DNA of 64,000 bases. It comes from Micromonospora solifontis (GTDB taxonomy: Bacteria > Actinomycetota > Actinomycetes > Mycobacteriales > Micromonosporaceae). The position numbers and the translations under genes were made by a program. Positions 54,571 through 64,000 of the stretch are shown here, piece after piece (positions within the stretch are counted from its first letter, which is position 1; the number at the start of each line of letters is the position of its first letter). The notes beneath the pieces are model-generated. The model was given only the letters and a program-made list of their open reading frames with translations. It searched no databases and was not told the DNA's origin. The stretch is taken from NCBI RefSeq assembly GCF_003725545.1, contig NZ_RJLN01000026.1, positions 1 to 64,000 of the forward strand, written 5' to 3'.

Positions 54571-55928
54571 GCGGTCACCGCCGCGATGGCGTCGTGCAGC
54601 TCGGCCGGCACGTCGACGGTCAGGTGCCGGCCGTCGGCCACGACCGTCCGCCCGTCGACCACCACGTAGGTGACGTCGGCGGCGGTGGCCGCGAAGAACG
54701 CGCCGACCGGCGGCACCCCGGCGGTCCGGGCGCTGTCCAGCCGTACCGTGACCAGGTCGGCCCGGTCGCCCACCGCCAGCCGGCCGGCGTCGCCCCAGCC
54801 GAGCGCGGCATGCCCGCCGACGGTCGCGGCGGTGAGCAGTTCGACGGCGGTGAAGTGTCCCCGCTTGCGGGTGCGCAGCCGCTCGTCCAGCTCGACCGCG
54901 CGGGCCTCCTCGAACAGGTCGACCACCGCGTGGCTGTCGCTGCCCAGGCTGAGTGGGCTGCCCGCGTCGACCATCCGCCGGGCCGGCCCGATCCCGTCGG
55001 CCAGGTCCCGCTCGGTGGTGGGGCAGAGGCACACCCCGGTCCGGCTCTCCCCGAGCAGGCCGAGGTCGGCGCTGGTGGGGTGGGTGGCGTGCACGGCGGT
55101 CGTGTGCCGGCCGAGCACCCCGTGCTCGGCCAGCAGCCGGGTGGGGGTGCAGCCGTGCACGGCCCGGCAGGCGTCGTTCTCGGCGGGCTGCTCCGACAGG
55201 TGCACGTGCAGTGGCACACCGGCGCGGTCGGCCAGGTTGGCGACGGTGGCGAGCTGCTCCGCCGGCACGGCGCGGACCGAGTGGATGGCCGCGCCGACGC
55301 GGGCGTGGTCGTCCTCCGGACGGAACGCGGCCACCCGGTCCGCCCAGCGCAGCGCGTCCCCGTCGCCGAACCGGCGCTGCGGCCCGGTCAGCGGCTCCCC
55401 GGCCACGCCCGCGGTCAGATACGCGGCGTCCAGCAGGGTGAGCCGGATCCCGGCGTGCGCGGCGGCCTCGACCAGCGCCGCCGACATCGCGTTCGGGTCG
55501 TCGTACGGCGTCCCGTCCGGCCCGTGGTGCAGGTAGTGGAACTCGCCCACGCAGGTGATCCCGGCGAGCGCCATCTCGGCGTACGCGGCCCGGGCTAGGG
55601 CCAGGTACGAGTCGGGGTCGAGCCGGGCCGCGACCGTGTACATCACGTCCCGCCAGCTCCAGAAGTCGCCCCGCCCGCCGTGGGTCCGCCCGCGCAGCGC
55701 CCGGTGGAAGGCGTGCGAGTGGGCGTTGGCCAGCCCCGGCAGGGTGAGCCCGGGCAGCCGGACCGCGTCCCGGAGCACCTCGACCCCGGCGCTCGGCGCA
55801 CCCCCGCCGCCCACCAGCGGCGTCACGGCGGTGATCCGGCCGCCCTCGGCCTCGATCAGCACGTCCGGCGTGGGCTCGGCGTGCTCGGGCAGCCAGGCGT
55901 ACTCGGCCAGCCAGCGGGTCAGCGGCAT
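54567..55928 (-). CDS. hutF: Formimidoylglutamate deiminase
   Basis: The 453-residue amidohydrolase has [20 protein letters not shown] (metal site), [22 protein letters not shown] and [16 protein letters not shown]. It deaminates formiminoglutamate to N-formylglutamate, so this organism uses the five-step route. GGAGGAG lies five bases before the ATG, which overlaps the preceding gene by 10 bases. Confidence 0.92.
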   Translation of the reverse strand: MPLTRWLAEYAWLPEHAEPTPDVLIEAEGGRITAVTPLVGGGGAPSAGVEVLRDAVRLPGLTLPGLANAHSHAFHRALRGRTHGGRGDFWSWRDVMYTVAARLDPDSYLALARAAYAEMALAGITCVGEFHYLHHGPDGTPYDDPNAMSAALVEAAAHAGIRLTLLDAAYLTAGVAGEPLTGPQRRFGDGDALRWADRVAAFRPEDDHARVGAAIHSVRAVPAEQLATVANLADRAGVPLHVHLSEQPAENDACRAVHGCTPTRLLAEHGVLGRHTTAVHATHPTSADLGLLGESRTGVCLCPTTERDLADGIGPARRMVDAGSPLSLGSDSHAVVDLFEEARAVELDERLRTRKRGHFTAVELLTAATVGGHAALGWGDAGRLAVGDRADLVTVRLDSARTAGVPPVGAFFAATAADVTYVVVDGRTVVADGRHLTVDVPAELHDAIAAVTA

Positions 55929-57114
55929 GCCAGCTCCTCCAGTACCCGGGCCAGGGCGGTCACCCCGGCGGCGCAGTCGGCGTCGGTGGCGGACTCGGCC
56001 GGGGAGTGCGACACCCCGGTCGGGTTCCGGACGAACAGCATCGCGGTGGGCAGGTGCGCGGCCAGGACCCCGGCGTCGTGTCCCGCCCCGGTGGGCAGCA
56101 CCGGCGCGGCCAGCAGCGTCGCCAGCCGGTCGGCCAGCCCGCCGTCGAACGCGACGAGCGGGGTGGCCGACTCCTCGGTGCAGGTCAGCTCGGTGCCGTC
56201 CCGCCGGGCCCGCTCGGCCGCCTTGGCCTGCACGGCCTCCACCAGGCCGTGCAGCGTCTCCGGCTCGGCCGCCCGGGCGTCCAGCCAGCCGGTCACCCGG
56301 GCCGGGATGGCGTTGGTGGCGTTCGGCTCCACCGCCACCCGGCCGACGGTGGCGTGGGCGTCGCGCAGCCGGGCCTCCTTGTTCGCCGCGAGCACGGTGA
56401 ACGCGTAGGTGAGCATCGGGTCGCGGCGGTCGGCCATCCGGGTCGTACCGGCGTGGTTGCCCTCGCCGTGGAAGTCGAACCGCCAGCGGCCGTGCGGCCA
56501 GATCGCGCTGGCCACCGCGACCGGTGCGTCGAGGTCGACCAGCGCCCGGCCCTGCTCGACGTGCAGCTCGACGAAGGCCGCGAAGCGGCCGAGCAGCGCG
56601 GGGTCGGCGCCCGCCGGCCGGTCGCCCAGCGCCTCGGCGAAGCTCACCCCGGCCGCGTCGCGCAGCCCGGCCGCACGGTCCACCGCGATCTCCCCGGTGA
56701 GCAGCCGCGACCCCAGGCACGGTACGCCGAACCGGGCCCCCTCCTCCTCGACGAACGCGGCCACCGCCACCGGCCGCACCGGGGTCACCCCGGCCGCCCG
56801 CAGCTCGTCCACGGCGAGGAACGCGCTGACGATGCCGAGCGGTCCGTCGTACGCCCCGCCGTGCGGCACCGAGTCGAAGTGGCTGCCGGTCAGCACCGCG
56901 CCGCCGGCCGCCGGGTCGCCCCACCAGGCGAACAGGTTGCCGTTGCCGTCTTCCCGCACCGGCATGCCCCGGGCGTCGGCCTGCTCCCGGAACCAGGCCC
57001 GCAGGGCCAGCTCCGGTTCGGTCAGCGCGTACCGCAGGTAGCCGCCGCTGCCCGCGTCCCGCCCGACCGGCGCGATCTCGTCCCACAGCTTCCGGAACCG
57101 GGCGGCCAGGTCGG

Positions 57115-57118
<4 letters not shown>
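55919..57118 (-). CDS. M20-family amidohydrolase (allantoate amidohydrolase-like), candidate HutG replacement
   Basis: The 399-residue zinc enzyme has [50 protein letters not shown] and GVSHSPAES, the pattern of the N-carbamoyl amino acid/allantoate/ureidoglycolate group. It lies between hutU and hutF with overlaps at both ends, and no hutG is present. I infer that it hydrolyses N-formylglutamate (or a close amide) to glutamate, the last step of the pathway. The start GTG overlaps the hutU stop. Confidence 0.88.
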
Positions 57119-58770
<1,652 letters not shown>

Positions 58771-58782
58771 CTCGTACTCCTC

Positions 58783-59610
58783 TCAGCCGAGGAACAACTG
58801 GCGGCGGGCGGCGGACGACTCGAACGCCTCGAGCCGGGCCTGGGTCTCGGCCGGGGCGGCGTCGCAGATCGCCTGGAGCACCACCATGGCCACGGTCATC
58901 GGGGCGGTGTGCAGGTCGAAGACCAGATCGGTGCCGACGGCGGCGGGAAGCACCACCTCGGCGTGCTCGGTCGCCGGGCTCACCGGCGAGTCGGTGATCG
59001 CCACGACGGTCAGCCCGAGGTCCCGGGCCTCGCGCAGCGCGTCGAGGGTCTCCCGCGGGTAGCGGGGCAGCACGAAGGCGAGCAGCGCGCCGGCCCCGGC
59101 CGCGGCGGCCTGCTCGAGCCGGTCGACGAGGAGGCTGCCGCCGTCGTCGAGCACCCGCACGTCCGGGTGCACCTTGGCGGCGAAGTAGGCGAAGTAGGCG
59201 GCGAGCGGCGCGGCGGCGCGCAATCCGAGCACCGGCAGCGGGCGGCTGGCCGCGAGCAGCTTGCCCACCTCCGCGAGCCGCCTGGCGTCGGCGAGCTCGC
59301 CGGCGAGCCGGTCGAGGTTGCCCATCTCGGCACGGACCGCCCGCTGGAGCGGGTTGTCCCCGTCGGCCGACGGAACGCCTCCGCCGGCGCCGAGCTCGCG
59401 GAGCCGGCGGCGCAGCGCGGGGTAGCCGTCGTGCCCGAGCGCCATCGCGAACCGGGTGACCGACGGCTGGCTCACCCCGGCCAGCTCGGCCACCTCGGCC
59501 GCGGAGAGGTACGCCGCCGCGCCGGCGTGCTGCACCAGGCAGTGCGCGATCCGCCGCTGGGTCGGGGTGAGCCGGACTCCCTGGAAGAGGTCCAGCACAG
59601 GATCATTCAC
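58783..59610 (-). CDS. MurR/RpiR-family regulator, probable hut regulator
   Basis: The 275-residue protein has an N-terminal RpiR helix-turn-helix (LTPTQRRIAHCLVQHA, AELAGVSQPSVTRFAMALG) and a C-terminal SIS domain (LPVLGLRAAAPLAAYFAYF, FVLPRYPRETLDAL, VVAITDSPVSP). As first gene of the hut operon it is the likely regulator, sensing a pathway intermediate. Its GTG is preceded by TAGGGT at six bases and an inverted repeat. Confidence 0.88.
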   Translation of the reverse strand: MNDPVLDLFQGVRLTPTQRRIAHCLVQHAGAAAYLSAAEVAELAGVSQPSVTRFAMALGHDGYPALRRRLRELGAGGGVPSADGDNPLQRAVRAEMGNLDRLAGELADARRLAEVGKLLAASRPLPVLGLRAAAPLAAYFAYFAAKVHPDVRVLDDGGSLLVDRLEQAAAAGAGALLAFVLPRYPRETLDALREARDLGLTVVAITDSPVSPATEHAEVVLPAAVGTDLVFDLHTAPMTVAMVVLQAICDAAPAETQARLEAFESSAARRQLFLG

Positions 59611-59616
59611 GAGCTG

Positions 59617-59638
59617 ACCCTATGCATGAAACCATTCA
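59617..59638 (-). promoter_or_regulatory. hut operon promoter and putative operator
   Basis: On the minus strand TAGGGT (59617-59622) lies six bases before the rpiR GTG. Immediately upstream is the inverted repeat TGAATGGTTTCA (59627-59638), well placed for autoregulation. Confidence 0.6.
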
Positions 59639-59667
59639 GAGCACAAGGTGGCTCGTACCGCAGCGGG

Positions 59668-60600
59668 TCAGGGCCGGGACAGCCTGGGGTAGAGGAAGTC
59701 GATGACGGCCGGGCCGAAGGTCGCGTTGAGCGTGGGCGTGTGACCGCCGCCGCGGATGTGCCACAACTCGACGCTGGTGGCGTCGCGGCAGCCGACGGAG
59801 TAGATCGTCACGCCGGTCTCCGCGCCGGGCAGCCGGGGTTCCAGGTCCAGCGCCGGAGCCGAGGTGTCGGCCTGCGCCGAGCAGCCGTCGATGTGCCGCC
59901 AGGTGGCGAGGCTGGTGTCGACCGACGGGTACGGGTGGCCGCCTCTCGTGCCGCCGTCGAATCTGATCGTCGCGTCGGCGGTGCCATGGATCTCCAGGAC
60001 GCTGACCGGCCGCTGCGGTGTGCACAGTGTCGTGTCATTGTCGACGGCGCCGGCGAGCGAGACGATCGCGGTGATCCGCGTCGAGCGTTCGCAGGCCATC
60101 TGGTAGGCCATGAAGCCGCCGTTGGAGTGGCCGACCAGGTAGACCCGTGCGGTGTCGACCGAGTACACCGACTCCACCGTGTCCAGGAGCCGTTCGAGGT
60201 ACGCCACGTCGTCCACCCCGCTGCGGTAGTCGTCGCAGCACGCTTCGGTCGCGTTCCAGAACCGCTTGCCCTCCCGGTCGATGGTGCCGTCCGGCATGGC
60301 GTAGAGGAAACCGCGGCGGTCGGACTCGGGGGTGAGGTTGAAGTACCGCTCCTGCTGGGCGGCGCTGGACCCGTAGCCGTGCAGCAGCACGACGAGGGGG
60401 ACCTTCTTGGCGGGGTCGTACCCGGCCGGCACATGCAACTGGAACGGCCGGCCGTCGAGGCTGACCGCACCGGTGGTGCCGGGCGCCACCGGCGGATGCC
60501 ACGCGGCCACCGGGCCCGGTGAGTCCTTGACACCGCCGGACGACTCGCACCCCGCCAACAGCAGCGGAAGTAAGAATGCGGCGGCCAGCCAGCGTCTCAT
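59668..60600 (-). CDS. Secreted esterase lipoprotein, PHB depolymerase/feruloyl esterase family
   Basis: The 310-residue protein has a lipobox (LLLAGC) and the esterase fold: PLVVLLHGYGSSAAQQE, VGHSNGGFMAYQMAC (nucleophile), HGTADATIRFDGG (Asp) and GGGHTP (His). It resembles LpqC and extracellular feruloyl or polyester esterases. Six or so cysteines suggest disulfides. ATG at 60600. It is divergent from the kinase-lobe protein. Confidence 0.86.
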   Translation of the reverse strand: MRRWLAAAFLLPLLLAGCESSGGVKDSPGPVAAWHPPVAPGTTGAVSLDGRPFQLHVPAGYDPAKKVPLVVLLHGYGSSAAQQERYFNLTPESDRRGFLYAMPDGTIDREGKRFWNATEACCDDYRSGVDDVAYLERLLDTVESVYSVDTARVYLVGHSNGGFMAYQMACERSTRITAIVSLAGAVDNDTTLCTPQRPVSVLEIHGTADATIRFDGGTRGGHPYPSVDTSLATWRHIDGCSAQADTSAPALDLEPRLPGAETGVTIYSVGCRDATSVELWHIRGGGHTPTLNATFGPAVIDFLYPRLSRP

Positions 60601-60689
60601 TCCCACGAGGAGAGATCTTGCCGGGAAACCCCGGCGTCGACCAAGCGGGCGGCCCCCGGACTGCCGCTGGCCGCCGGGTGCCCGCTCGC

Positions 60690-60695
60690 TACTAT
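60690..60695 (+). promoter_or_regulatory. Leaderless -10 element TACTAT
   Basis: TACTAT is followed by seven bases and the GTG at 60703. Confidence 0.65.
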
Positions 60696-60702
60696 CCACA
60701 CC

Positions 60703-62004
60703 GTGGCCTCCGGGGAGAGTGGAAAACAGCCAGGCAGTCCGTTCCAGTTGCTCGAGACCCTGGGAACGTGTCAGGTAGGCAAGGTCTGGTCGGCAGTCGA
60801 CACCGAGGGCCGGGCCGTGACGGTTGCCGTCCTCGACGCGGCCGTCGCCACCGACCAGGCCTGGCGGACGTTCTTCGCCTCCACCGCGAACGCCCTGCGG
60901 GGCCGGGACGGCAGGCCGAGCTTCCTCCACGCCGACTTCTCGGCCCCCGAGCCATGGGTCGCCTACGCGGCCGACAGCGGTTCCAGGGCCGAGCAGGTAT
61001 TCGTCGCCCTCGGCATGGAATACCGTCCGACCTCGTCACCGGCGCAAGCCACCGAATCCGGCGCGCTCGAGCCACCCTGGGCCAAGCTGGCCATCGCGGA
61101 GCCGACCCAGGCCCTCCCCGTCTCCAACGCCGGGGCATCCGCCGTGCCGGGGCCGCCGGAGGGCCATTCCCTCAACCCGGTTTCGGCGGGGCCGGTGTCG
61201 CCGGCCTCTCCGGTGTCGGTTCCCCCGTCGTCCGCCGCGGACGGGCCGTCACCCTGGTCCGAGCCGTACCAGACCAGCTATCCGCCGCTGCCGCGGCCCG
61301 GTGCGCCGGCGCGGCCCCGGCGCAGGGGCCTGTGGGTGGGCGTCGCGGTCGCGGTGGTCGTGGTGCTCGGTGCGGTGGTCGGCATCGTCGCGTGGCGGTC
61401 CGCCGGCGGGACACCCGACGCGACCGGACCGAGCGCGTCCCCCTCCGCGACCGTGTCCAGCAGCCCGGAGCCGGTCGCCTTCCCGACGGGCGCGCCGCGC
61501 AAGCCGGGTGTTGAGCCGCCGAAGGCCGGTTCCTGGCCGCTCGAGCCGCAGTTCGACGACACCGACCGGGTCAAGGCGGAGAGCCCGGCCGGCTTCGGTT
61601 TCACGTTCAAGGTGCCCGAGTCCTGGGCCTGCGACGCCCGTCAGCGCGGTCCCGGCTTCGCCCGGCACGTCTGCGGCATCTCGCGTCCCGGCGTGCCGGA
61701 GGTCGGCGGGGAGATCATCGTCCGGAACTGCCCGGCGCCCTGTGGTGACGAGGTGCGGGCCGCGTACCGGCGGGCCGAGGAGGCGTGGGGCCTGCAGTGG
61801 ACCCAGGTGGGCGACGCCACCTTCGTCGAGACCGCACAGCTCAACGGGAAGCCCCGCTACGGCGTGGTGGTGATCGGTTGGTGGCGGAGCCGCCCCGGGG
61901 GCGCGATCGACCGCCAGGTCGTCATCCGCATGACCGCGGCGGGGGCACAGGTCAGTGAGGTCCGCAAGGTGGTCAACGGGATCCGGGCCACGCTGTCCTT
62001 CTGA
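60703..62004 (+). CDS. Membrane protein with kinase N-lobe-like cytoplasmic domain
   Basis: The 433-residue protein begins FQLLETLGTCQVGKVWSAVD, like the glycine loop of Ser/Thr kinases. The segment that should hold the catalytic lysine reads AVTVAVLDAA, and no HRD or DFG motif follows. A Pro/Ser-rich region, one transmembrane helix (GLWVGVAVAVVVVLGAVVGI), a linker and an exported domain follow. The exported domain has four cysteines (SWACDARQ, HVCGIS, RNCPAPCGD). It may be a pseudokinase-like sensor; the partner is unknown. Confidence 0.72.
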   Translation: MASGESGKQPGSPFQLLETLGTCQVGKVWSAVDTEGRAVTVAVLDAAVATDQAWRTFFASTANALRGRDGRPSFLHADFSAPEPWVAYAADSGSRAEQVFVALGMEYRPTSSPAQATESGALEPPWAKLAIAEPTQALPVSNAGASAVPGPPEGHSLNPVSAGPVSPASPVSVPPSSAADGPSPWSEPYQTSYPPLPRPGAPARPRRRGLWVGVAVAVVVVLGAVVGIVAWRSAGGTPDATGPSASPSATVSSSPEPVAFPTGAPRKPGVEPPKAGSWPLEPQFDDTDRVKAESPAGFGFTFKVPESWACDARQRGPGFARHVCGISRPGVPEVGGEIIVRNCPAPCGDEVRAAYRRAEEAWGLQWTQVGDATFVETAQLNGKPRYGVVVIGWWRSRPGGAIDRQVVIRMTAAGAQVSEVRKVVNGIRATLSF

Positions 62005-62077
62005 CCCCCGATCGGCGGCGATCCCCGGCCCGGCCCCGAGGCGCGTCCGGGGGGCATCGCTGGAGGCCAGCGCGCTG

Positions 62078-62083
62078 TAATAT
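62078..62083 (+). promoter_or_regulatory. -10 element TAATAT
   Basis: TAATAT is a near-consensus -10 in an otherwise GC-rich gap, 75 bases before the glycosyltransferase start. No clear -35 is seen. Confidence 0.5.
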
Positions 62084-62158
62084 GCGGTGCCGCGGGCGGC
62101 CTGCAGAGCGCCGAACGAGGTGCGGTCCATCGTTACGAACTGGTATGGAAGGGTCGGG

Positions 62159-63151
62159 GTGAACCCCACAGTGCCGACGCGAACCGCGACGTGGCATCCC
62201 ACGGTCAGCGTCGTTATCCCGACGGTCGGCAAGCCGGGACTTCGCCGGGCCGTCGAGTCCGTCCTCGCCCAGACGTATCCGGTGACCGAGGTCCACGTGG
62301 TGGTCAACTCGGACGACGAGGTGCCCGTTCCGGACGATCCGCGCGTTCGGCTGACCCGCTACGTCGAACGCCGCAACGGAAATGCCGCCCGCATGGCCGG
62401 CGTCCGGATGAGCACCGGTGACCTGGTGGCGTTCCTGGATGACGACGACGCCTGGCACCCGGCGAAGATCGAGCGCCAGGTGGGGGACATCGCCCAGGCC
62501 GGTCTCGCCGGGTCGTCGACGTGGATCTCGTCCACCCGGGTCACCGTGGACTTCGGCGACACGACCGAGACCTGGCCTCGGGCGCCCTACGACCCCGAGC
62601 GGAGCCTGGAGAACAACCTGCTGCGCAGGCACCGGGTCCGACGTGGGCAGGCATTCCTCCCGTCCTCGACGCTGCTCTTCCCGCGGTCGCTTCCGGGCAC
62701 CGTGCCCCTGGACGAGGAGTTGCGGCTCCACCAGGACCTGACCTGGCTCCTGCAACTCTCCCGGAGCCTGCCCGGGCTGGTGGTCCGGCAACTGGACGAC
62801 GCCCTGGTGCGGTACGACGCGGCCGGCGCCGGCGTTTCCCGGTCGATCTCGCTGGCCCGCGAGCTCGACTGGGCGCGCGAGTACCTCAGGTCGGCGACCC
62901 CTCGGGACCGGGGTGACTACTACCTGGGGTCGGTCATGACGTACGCCCGCCGCGAGGCCGAGATGGGCGCGATGGTGCGGGTCTTCTCGGAGGGGCTGCG
63001 GGTCGGGCGACCGGGCGCGCCCGCCGTGGGCTACGCGTGCGGGGCCGTCGCCGCGGGGCTCCTGAAGGCCGTGGCCGCCGGCGTGCGGGAGCCGTGGCGA
63101 CGCGGCACGGGGGAAGCGACGGGGGCGGAAGTACGCCGGTGGCGACGGTAA
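62159..63151 (+). CDS. Family 2 glycosyltransferase
   Basis: The 330-residue protein has a GT-A fold: VSVVIPTVGKPGLRRAVESV, NGNAARMAGVRMSTGD, and the metal-binding FLDDDDAWHPAKIERQ. LHQDLTWLLQLSR lies near the acceptor site. It should transfer a sugar in surface polysaccharide synthesis. The GTG at 62159 follows AAGGG; sequence upstream in frame is not family-like. The next gene overlaps its end by 13 bases. Confidence 0.88.
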   Translation: MNPTVPTRTATWHPTVSVVIPTVGKPGLRRAVESVLAQTYPVTEVHVVVNSDDEVPVPDDPRVRLTRYVERRNGNAARMAGVRMSTGDLVAFLDDDDAWHPAKIERQVGDIAQAGLAGSSTWISSTRVTVDFGDTTETWPRAPYDPERSLENNLLRRHRVRRGQAFLPSSTLLFPRSLPGTVPLDEELRLHQDLTWLLQLSRSLPGLVVRQLDDALVRYDAAGAGVSRSISLARELDWAREYLRSATPRDRGDYYLGSVMTYARREAEMGAMVRVFSEGLRVGRPGAPAVGYACGAVAAGLLKAVAAGVREPWRRGTGEATGAEVRRWRR

Positions 63152-64000
63152 CGGTGGGGACCGGTTCGTCGAACGCAGCACTCGCCCGTACCGATTGGCC
63201 GGTGGCCCTCAGCGCAGCCGTCCCGGTGATCTGCCTCGCCCTGCTGCCCAAGACCTTCGCGGCGGCCGACGCGCCGTGGCACATCGGCGTCGCCATCCCG
63301 GTCTTCGCGCCGTCGACCTGGCTGGTCGCACTCGTCGTGGCCCTCGCCGTCGTGCTGGCGACGAGCTGGCGGCGGCCGCCCTGGCTCCCGGTCCTGGTGT
63401 TGGCGACCGGCGTCCTGGCCCTGTGCATCGGCATCGGCAGCGTGGTACGCGGCGGCGCCTCCACCCGGGAGCTGGTCGGAGCGGTGCAGTACCTGTCCGC
63501 CCCGGTCGCCTACGCGCTGGGATGTCTGCTCGCCACGCGCCGGGCGGCCGGCCCGGCACTCAGACTGGCCTCCGCCGGAGTCATCGTCGCCCAGTTCGGC
63601 TGCGCGGCGCTCCAGTGGCTCGGCGTACCGCTCAATCCGATGGGGACCGCGGAGGCGGCCCGCTTCCTCGGCGATCGGACCAACGGAACGCTGAACCACC
63701 CGAACAACCTCGCCAAGGCCATCGTGCTGGTTCTCGCCCTCTACTACCTCACGACCGGGCCGGACAGCCGCATCGGCTTCGGCCGGCTTCAGCTTCCCGC
63801 GATCGTCGGGCGGTACGGGATTCCCGCCGCCGCGCTCGTCACGACCGCCCTGACGGGTAGCCGGACCGGGCTGCTGGCGGTGCTGATGCTGAATGTGATG
63901 GGCGAGGTCATGCAGCGCAGGTCGGCTGCGGTAGCGCACGACACCGGACGCAGCGGCCGCGGACCCCTCATCGGGCTCGTGCTGCTCGGTATCGGCGTGC
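63139..64000 (+). CDS. O-antigen ligase/polymerase-like membrane protein, 3' end missing
   Basis: The frame runs to the window end. The start is taken as the GTG at 63139 with GGAAG seven bases upstream; a GTG at 63154 is also in frame. The visible 287 residues hold about seven hydrophobic helices. The motif NGTLNHPNNLAKAIVLVLAL, then LTGSRTGLLAVLML, is typical of O-antigen ligase (WaaL/Wzy-type) proteins, the HPN and TGSR being the usual landmarks. It is coupled to the glycosyltransferase, so the two probably build a surface glycan. Confidence 0.8.
   Translation, partial: MATVTVGTGSSNAALARTDWPVALSAAVPVICLALLPKTFAAADAPWHIGVAIPVFAPSTWLVALVVALAVVLATSWRRPPWLPVLVLATGVLALCIGIGSVVRGGASTRELVGAVQYLSAPVAYALGCLLATRRAAGPALRLASAGVIVAQFGCAALQWLGVPLNPMGTAEAARFLGDRTNGTLNHPNNLAKAIVLVLALYYLTTGPDSRIGFGRLQLPAIVGRYGIPAAALVTTALTGSRTGLLAVLMLNVMGEVMQRRSAAVAHDTGRSGRGPLIGLVLLGIGV

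Overview
The window is very GC-rich DNA (above 70 percent G+C) from an actinobacterium. The closest fit is Micromonospora or another member of the Micromonosporaceae. Reasons: many GTG starts, many promoters of the leaderless type (TANNNT placed 6 to 8 bases before the start codon), secreted enzymes carrying family 2 cellulose-binding modules with CebR-like operators, and a clpS to rdgB block with the same gene order as Mycobacterium tuberculosis Rv1331 to Rv1341. All assignments come from reading the sequence and from remembered family motifs; no database search was run.

Layout. 0-5 kb: the end of a metallo-beta-lactamase-fold gene, a DUF1697 gene, a ParA-like ATPase overlapping a SAP-like partner, and a decayed secreted M6-type metalloprotease pseudogene. 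5-10 kb: a YqeB-like membrane protein, an ABC exporter, and a divergent histidine kinase and response regulator that probably controls it. 10-18.6 kb: a mixed region with an M15 D-Ala-D-Ala peptidase, a DUF6642-like protein that looks like a minimal caspase-fold peptidase, two PPOX proteins, a serine hydrolase, a pentapeptide-repeat protein, two tandem membrane-anchored paralogues with a DWxHWG module, and two paralogous small cysteine proteins. 18.6-32.8 kb: DacB, a cysteine-free HesB-like protein, a beta-family protein, an expansin-like protein with CBM2, a cupin, a GH15 enzyme, a pectate lyase, threonine synthase, a 3'-phosphoesterase fused to a catalytically dead ligase domain, an aldo/keto reductase and a GH12 endoglucanase with CBM2. 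33-43 kb: an FAD monooxygenase, cytochrome oxidase subunit I, an alpha/beta hydrolase lipoprotein, an MFS transporter, the NAD salvage pair pncB-pncA and a large LAL/LuxR regulator.

43-50 kb: a GTPase-like protein with a broken P-loop, then clpS, DUF2017, mec, cysO, cysM, an Rv1339-like phosphodiesterase, rph and rdgB. mec-cysO-cysM is the protein-bound-sulfur route to cysteine; here CysO carries a 33-residue tail after its diglycine, so it should need processing before use. 50-52 kb: a divergent SDR and XRE/MmyB regulator pair around a perfect palindrome. 51.8-59.6 kb: one histidine-degradation operon, rpiR-hutU-M20 hydrolase-hutF-hutI-hutH. No hutG is present and the M20 hydrolase sits where it would be expected. 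59.7-64 kb: a secreted esterase, a membrane protein with only a kinase N-lobe, a family 2 glycosyltransferase and an O-antigen-ligase-like protein that runs off the end, probably the start of a surface polysaccharide cluster.

No tRNA, rRNA, CRISPR array or complete insertion sequence was seen. Non-coding items of note are a 142-bp element with 28-bp inverted ends, a 58-bp tandem repeat, a 15-bp direct repeat overlapping the threonine synthase stop codon, and a 23-nt sequence shared by the stop codons of clpS and hutF.
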